From Sphingopyxis sp. RIFCSPHIGHO2_12_FULL_65_19 (lineage in GTDB: Bacteria > Pseudomonadota > Alphaproteobacteria > Sphingomonadales > Sphingomonadaceae): DNA of 33,678 bases. The notes under the pieces were generated by a model. That model ran no database searches, had not been told where the DNA came from, and saw only the letters and a program-made list of their open reading frames with translations. Positions 30,965 to 33,678 of this stretch are shown here, one piece after another. The translations under genes and the position numbers were made by a program. The number at the start of each line of letters is the position of its first letter. Position 1 is the stretch's first letter. Where the stretch lies: the NCBI RefSeq assembly GCF_001830555.1, contig NZ_MIAM01000010.1, forward strand, positions 1-33,678, in the 5' to 3' direction.

Positions 30965-33649
30965 ATGACCACGCGCATGTTGATCGACGCGCGGCACCGG
31001 GAAGAAACCCGGGTCGCCGTCACCAAGGGCAACCGAATCGAGGAGTTTGATTTCGAGTCCGCCGAGCACAAGCAGCTCAAGGGCAATATCTATCTGGCAA
31101 AAGTAACCCGCGTTGAACCGTCGCTTCAGGCGGCGTTCGTCGAATATGGCGGCAATCGGCACGGCTTCCTTGCGTTCAGCGAAATCCACCCCGACTATTA
31201 CCAGATTCCGAAGGAAGATCGCGACGCGCTGCTGCGCGAAGAAGCCGAACATGCCGCCGCCGCGGCGCAGCGCGCCGAGGAAGATCTGGACGAGCTGGAA
31301 GGCGATGTCGCCGACGTCGAATATCACGACGAGGACGATAATGGCGACAACCGCGGCGATCGCGACGACGAGCGGGACGACCGCGATGAGCGGGACGACC
31401 GCGATGATCGCGACGAGCATGACGATGGCGACGACAATGGCGATGCCGAAGAGGGCGCCGAAGGATCGGAAGAAAATAAGGATGGCCGGGGCGATCGCCG
31501 CGGGCGCGGCCGCGGGCGCGGCAACAACAACCGCAAGGGCGGCCGTGGACGCGGCCGCCGGAACGACGACGAGGACAGCGAAAACCGCATGTCGCTGCGC
31601 CGTCGTTACAAAATCCAGGACGTCATCCGTCGCCGTCAGGTGATGCTGGTCCAGGTCGTCAAGGAAGAGCGCGGCAACAAGGGTGCGGCGCTGACCACCT
31701 ATCTGTCGCTCGCCGGTCGTTATTGCGTGCTCATGCCCAATACGATGCACGGCGGCGGGATCAGCCGGAAAATTTCAAATGGCGCCGACCGCCGCAAATT
31801 GAAGGCGATGATCGACGAACTCGCGCTGCCGCCGACGATGGGTTGCATCGTGCGCACCGCGGGGATGAGCCGCACCAAGGTCGAGATCAAGCGCGACTTC
31901 GACTATCTCGCACGCCTGTGGGACGAAATCCGCCAGAAGACGCTCGAATCGAGCGCGCCGGCGCTGGTCCATTCGGACAGCGACCTGGTGAAACGCGCGA
32001 TCCGCGATATTTATCACAAGGATATCGAGGAAGTGCTCGTCGAGGGCGACGAGGGCTATAAGGCCGCCAAGCAGTTCATGAAGCTGCTGATGCCCAGCCA
32101 CGCGCGCCGCGTGAAGCAATATGCCGATCCGGTATCGCTCTATCAGCGTTACGGCGTCGAAGACCAGCTCGCGGGGATGCTCAACCCGGTCGTCCAGTTG
32201 AAATCGGGCGGCTATCTGGTGATCAACCCGACCGAGGCCTTGGTGTCGATCGACATCAACTCGGGCCGGTCGACGCGCGAGCATAATATCGAGCAGACCG
32301 CGGTCAGCACCAATCTGGAAGCCGCGGCCGAAATCGCGCGCCAGCTGCGCCTGCGCGACATGGCCGGCCTCGTCGTGATCGACTTTATCGACATGGATCA
32401 TGGCTCGAACGTCCGCAAGGTCGAGCGCGCGATGAAGGACGCGCTGAAGAACGACCGCGCGCGCATCCAGGTCGGCCGCATTTCGGGCTTTGGCCTGATG
32501 GAGATGAGCCGCCAGCGCCTGCGCACCGGCGTGCTCGAAGCGTCGACGCGTCCGTGCCCGCATTGCGAAGGCACCGGGCTGGTCCGCACCGCATCGTCGG
32601 CGGGTCTCAGCGCGCTGCGCCTGATCGAAGAGGAAGCGGCGCGCGGCAAGGGGAACAAGATCACCTTGCGCGCAAGCCAGGAAGCGACCTTCTACCTGCT
32701 CAACGAAAAGCGCCGCGAATTGCGCGAGATCGAGGAGCTTTACGGCGTCACCGTCGAAATCCTGCCCGACGGCGAGACCGAGGGCGCGCGCATGGCGGTC
32801 GAGGTCAGCGGTCCGCCGCCGGTGGCGCGCCGCAGCTTTGCCCCGATCGCACCGATCGAGGATGATGACGACGACGATTATCCCGAAGACGAGGAAGACG
32901 AAGCCGAAGAAGCGGCCGCCGAAGAGCGTCCCGCGCGGTCGCGTGACCGCGAAGAAGGTGGGCGCGACCGTGAGGACGGCGACACCGACGGCGAAGGACG
33001 CAAGCGCCGCCGCCGCCGCCGCCGGGGCCGCCGTGGTCGCCGCGACGACGAGGGCAATGAAATCGCCGAGGGCGGCGAGGATCAAGACGGCGACGCTGGC
33101 GACGCTGGCGACGCGCGTGACGACGAGGCCGCGCCGGCCGAAGCGCACAGCGAGACCGCCGAGGCCGAAGAAGCCGAAGCCAAGCCGCGTCGCCGTCGTG
33201 GCGGTCGTGGGCGCAAGCCCAAGGCCGATGCAGTCGACGGTGCCGACGAGGCCGCGGCCGAAGCCGAACCGGCGCCGGTAGCGGAGGCAGCCGCCACCGA
33301 ACCAGCCGCCGAAGAGGCCCCTGCGACCGAGGAAAAGCCGAAGCGCAAGCGCGCGCCGCGCAAGACCAAAGCCGAGACCGAAGCGGCCAAGGCCGCCGCC
33401 GAGGCGGCCGAAGCCCCCGCGCCGGTCGAAGCCGCCCCGGTCGAAGCGCTCGCCGACGAAGCCGAACCTGCCAAGCCCGCGCCGAAAAAGCGCGCAAGCC
33501 GCGCGAAAAAGGCCGTCGCCGCCGAAGCCGCCCCTGAACCCGCGGCCACCCGCGAGGCCGAAGCGGTCGCCGCCAACGGCGATGACGAAGGCGACAGCCC
33601 CGACGGCGAACCGCGCCGCGGCTGGTGGCAGCGCACGTTCGGCAATTGA
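30965..33649 (+). CDS. rne: Ribonuclease E (degradosome endonuclease)
   Basis: An 894-residue RNase E/G family enzyme that cleaves AU-rich single-stranded RNA and scaffolds the degradosome. The start MTTRMLIDARHREETRVAV follows GGAG by eight bases. The S1 domain is split by an insertion (about 87-215) made of an acidic Asp/Arg-repeat tract and an RG-rich tract. The magnesium ligands are D430 (VSIDINSGRSTR) and D473 (VVIDFIDMD), 43 residues apart as in E. coli. The zinc-link is CPHCEGTG (531-538). After about residue 640 the protein is disordered with acidic, Arg-rich and Ala/Glu/Lys blocks. It ends in RRGWWQRTFGN, matching the C-terminal GWW motif that binds PNPase in Caulobacter. Confidence 0.97.
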   Translation: MTTRMLIDARHREETRVAVTKGNRIEEFDFESAEHKQLKGNIYLAKVTRVEPSLQAAFVEYGGNRHGFLAFSEIHPDYYQIPKEDRDALLREEAEHAAAAAQRAEEDLDELEGDVADVEYHDEDDNGDNRGDRDDERDDRDERDDRDDRDEHDDGDDNGDAEEGAEGSEENKDGRGDRRGRGRGRGNNNRKGGRGRGRRNDDEDSENRMSLRRRYKIQDVIRRRQVMLVQVVKEERGNKGAALTTYLSLAGRYCVLMPNTMHGGGISRKISNGADRRKLKAMIDELALPPTMGCIVRTAGMSRTKVEIKRDFDYLARLWDEIRQKTLESSAPALVHSDSDLVKRAIRDIYHKDIEEVLVEGDEGYKAAKQFMKLLMPSHARRVKQYADPVSLYQRYGVEDQLAGMLNPVVQLKSGGYLVINPTEALVSIDINSGRSTREHNIEQTAVSTNLEAAAEIARQLRLRDMAGLVVIDFIDMDHGSNVRKVERAMKDALKNDRARIQVGRISGFGLMEMSRQRLRTGVLEASTRPCPHCEGTGLVRTASSAGLSALRLIEEEAARGKGNKITLRASQEATFYLLNEKRRELREIEELYGVTVEILPDGETEGARMAVEVSGPPPVARRSFAPIAPIEDDDDDDYPEDEEDEAEEAAAEERPARSRDREEGGRDREDGDTDGEGRKRRRRRRRGRRGRRDDEGNEIAEGGEDQDGDAGDAGDARDDEAAPAEAHSETAEAEEAEAKPRRRRGGRGRKPKADAVDGADEAAAEAEPAPVAEAAATEPAAEEAPATEEKPKRKRAPRKTKAETEAAKAAAEAAEAPAPVEAAPVEALADEAEPAKPAPKKRASRAKKAVAAEAAPEPAATREAEAVAANGDDEGDSPDGEPRRGWWQRTFGN
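31370..31405 (+). repeat. Two exact tandem 18-bp repeats within rne
   Basis: gagcgggacgaccgcgat occurs twice in direct succession (31370-31387 and 31388-31405), encoding ERDDRD units. Degenerate Asp/Arg-coding copies continue on both sides. This is in-frame low-complexity expansion inside the S1-domain insertion. Confidence 0.85.
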
Positions 33650-33665
33650 TCGGCCAAGCCGATCA
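33647..33665 (+). terminator. Possible terminator hairpin overlapping the rne stop
   Basis: tgatcggc (33647-33654) pairs perfectly with gccgatca (33658-33665) around the loop caa; the left arm begins at the stop codon. No T-run is visible before the window ends, so a true terminator is not proven. The 9-mer ggcaattga ending rne recurs at 33670-33678. Confidence 0.4.
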
Positions 33666-33678
33666 GGGCGGCAATTGA

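Noticed and set aside
30509..31050. Small forward open frames in the rne leader (30509-30736 and 30751-31050)
   Set aside because: No family features, no convincing ribosome-binding site, and the second overlaps the rne start in another frame. Conservation would be needed to revive a leader-peptide idea.
1..33678. tRNA genes, CRISPR array, insertion sequences or phage genes
   Set aside because: No T-loop pattern, regularly spaced repeats, transposase or integrase motifs, or phage structural genes were noticed on either strand.

Overview
The window is a high-GC, gene-dense chromosomal segment from an alphaproteobacterium. It is most likely a sphingomonad of the Sphingopyxis type. That placement rests on gene order and protein character, not on any search: rnpA-yidD-yidC-engB, dnaA next to rpsT and mutM, ubiE-ubiB-coaBC-dut, rne-amidase-PBP1A-prfB, an RNase E ending in a GWW motif, and many GANTC sites upstream of dnaA. 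I saw no tRNA or rRNA gene, CRISPR array, insertion sequence or phage gene. Almost everything is core housekeeping sequence.

Layout. (1) 1-2988: 3' end of rnpA, then yidD, yidC and engB, all forward (RNase P protein, membrane protein insertion, ribosome-assembly GTPase). (2) 2989-6188: a repeat-filled gap, a glutathione transferase-like gene, a reverse cupin-LysE pair, and dapE. (3) 6185-9523: a reverse operon Tim44-like - mltA - Smr, divergent from secB. (4) 9695-13162: murJ, trpS and a DUF4136 lipoprotein, forward. A symmetric terminator separates this from (5) reverse dnaA, rpsT and mutM (13265-16384), with an AT-rich, GANTC-rich dnaA upstream region. (6) 16478-21709: ubiE, ubiB, coaBC, dut, a MoeB/ThiF-type E1-like protein and a DsrE-like protein, mostly overlapping or nearly abutting. 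(7) 21752-26187 reverse: mrcA (PBP1A), prfB and a lipoprotein-type methyltransferase. (8) 26250-29279 reverse: FAD-linked lactone/alditol oxidase, D-threonine aldolase-like PLP enzyme and a TetR regulator, as an overlapping cassette. (9) 29355-30305 reverse: cell-wall amidase, divergent from rne (30965-33649) with a leader gap of about 650 nt.

How the genes work together. Cell envelope biogenesis dominates: YidC and SecB (protein export and insertion), MurJ (lipid II flipping), DapE (meso-diaminopimelate supply), PBP1A, MltA and the amidase (peptidoglycan synthesis and turnover). Information processing is represented by DnaA, MutM, Dut, TrpS, RF2, S20, EngB, RnpA and RNase E. Cofactor genes are UbiE/UbiB (ubiquinone), CoaBC (coenzyme A) and the MoeB-like/DsrE-like pair (probable sulfur transfer).

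The parts that look least routine are the TetR/aldolase/flavooxidase cassette, which separates genes that in my memory of other alphaproteobacteria are adjacent; a palindrome in its likely promoter; the architecture upstream of dnaA; intergenic palindromic elements that lie against start codons; the DsrE-like/MoeB-like pair; and a methyltransferase carrying a lipoprotein signal. None of these proves a new system.
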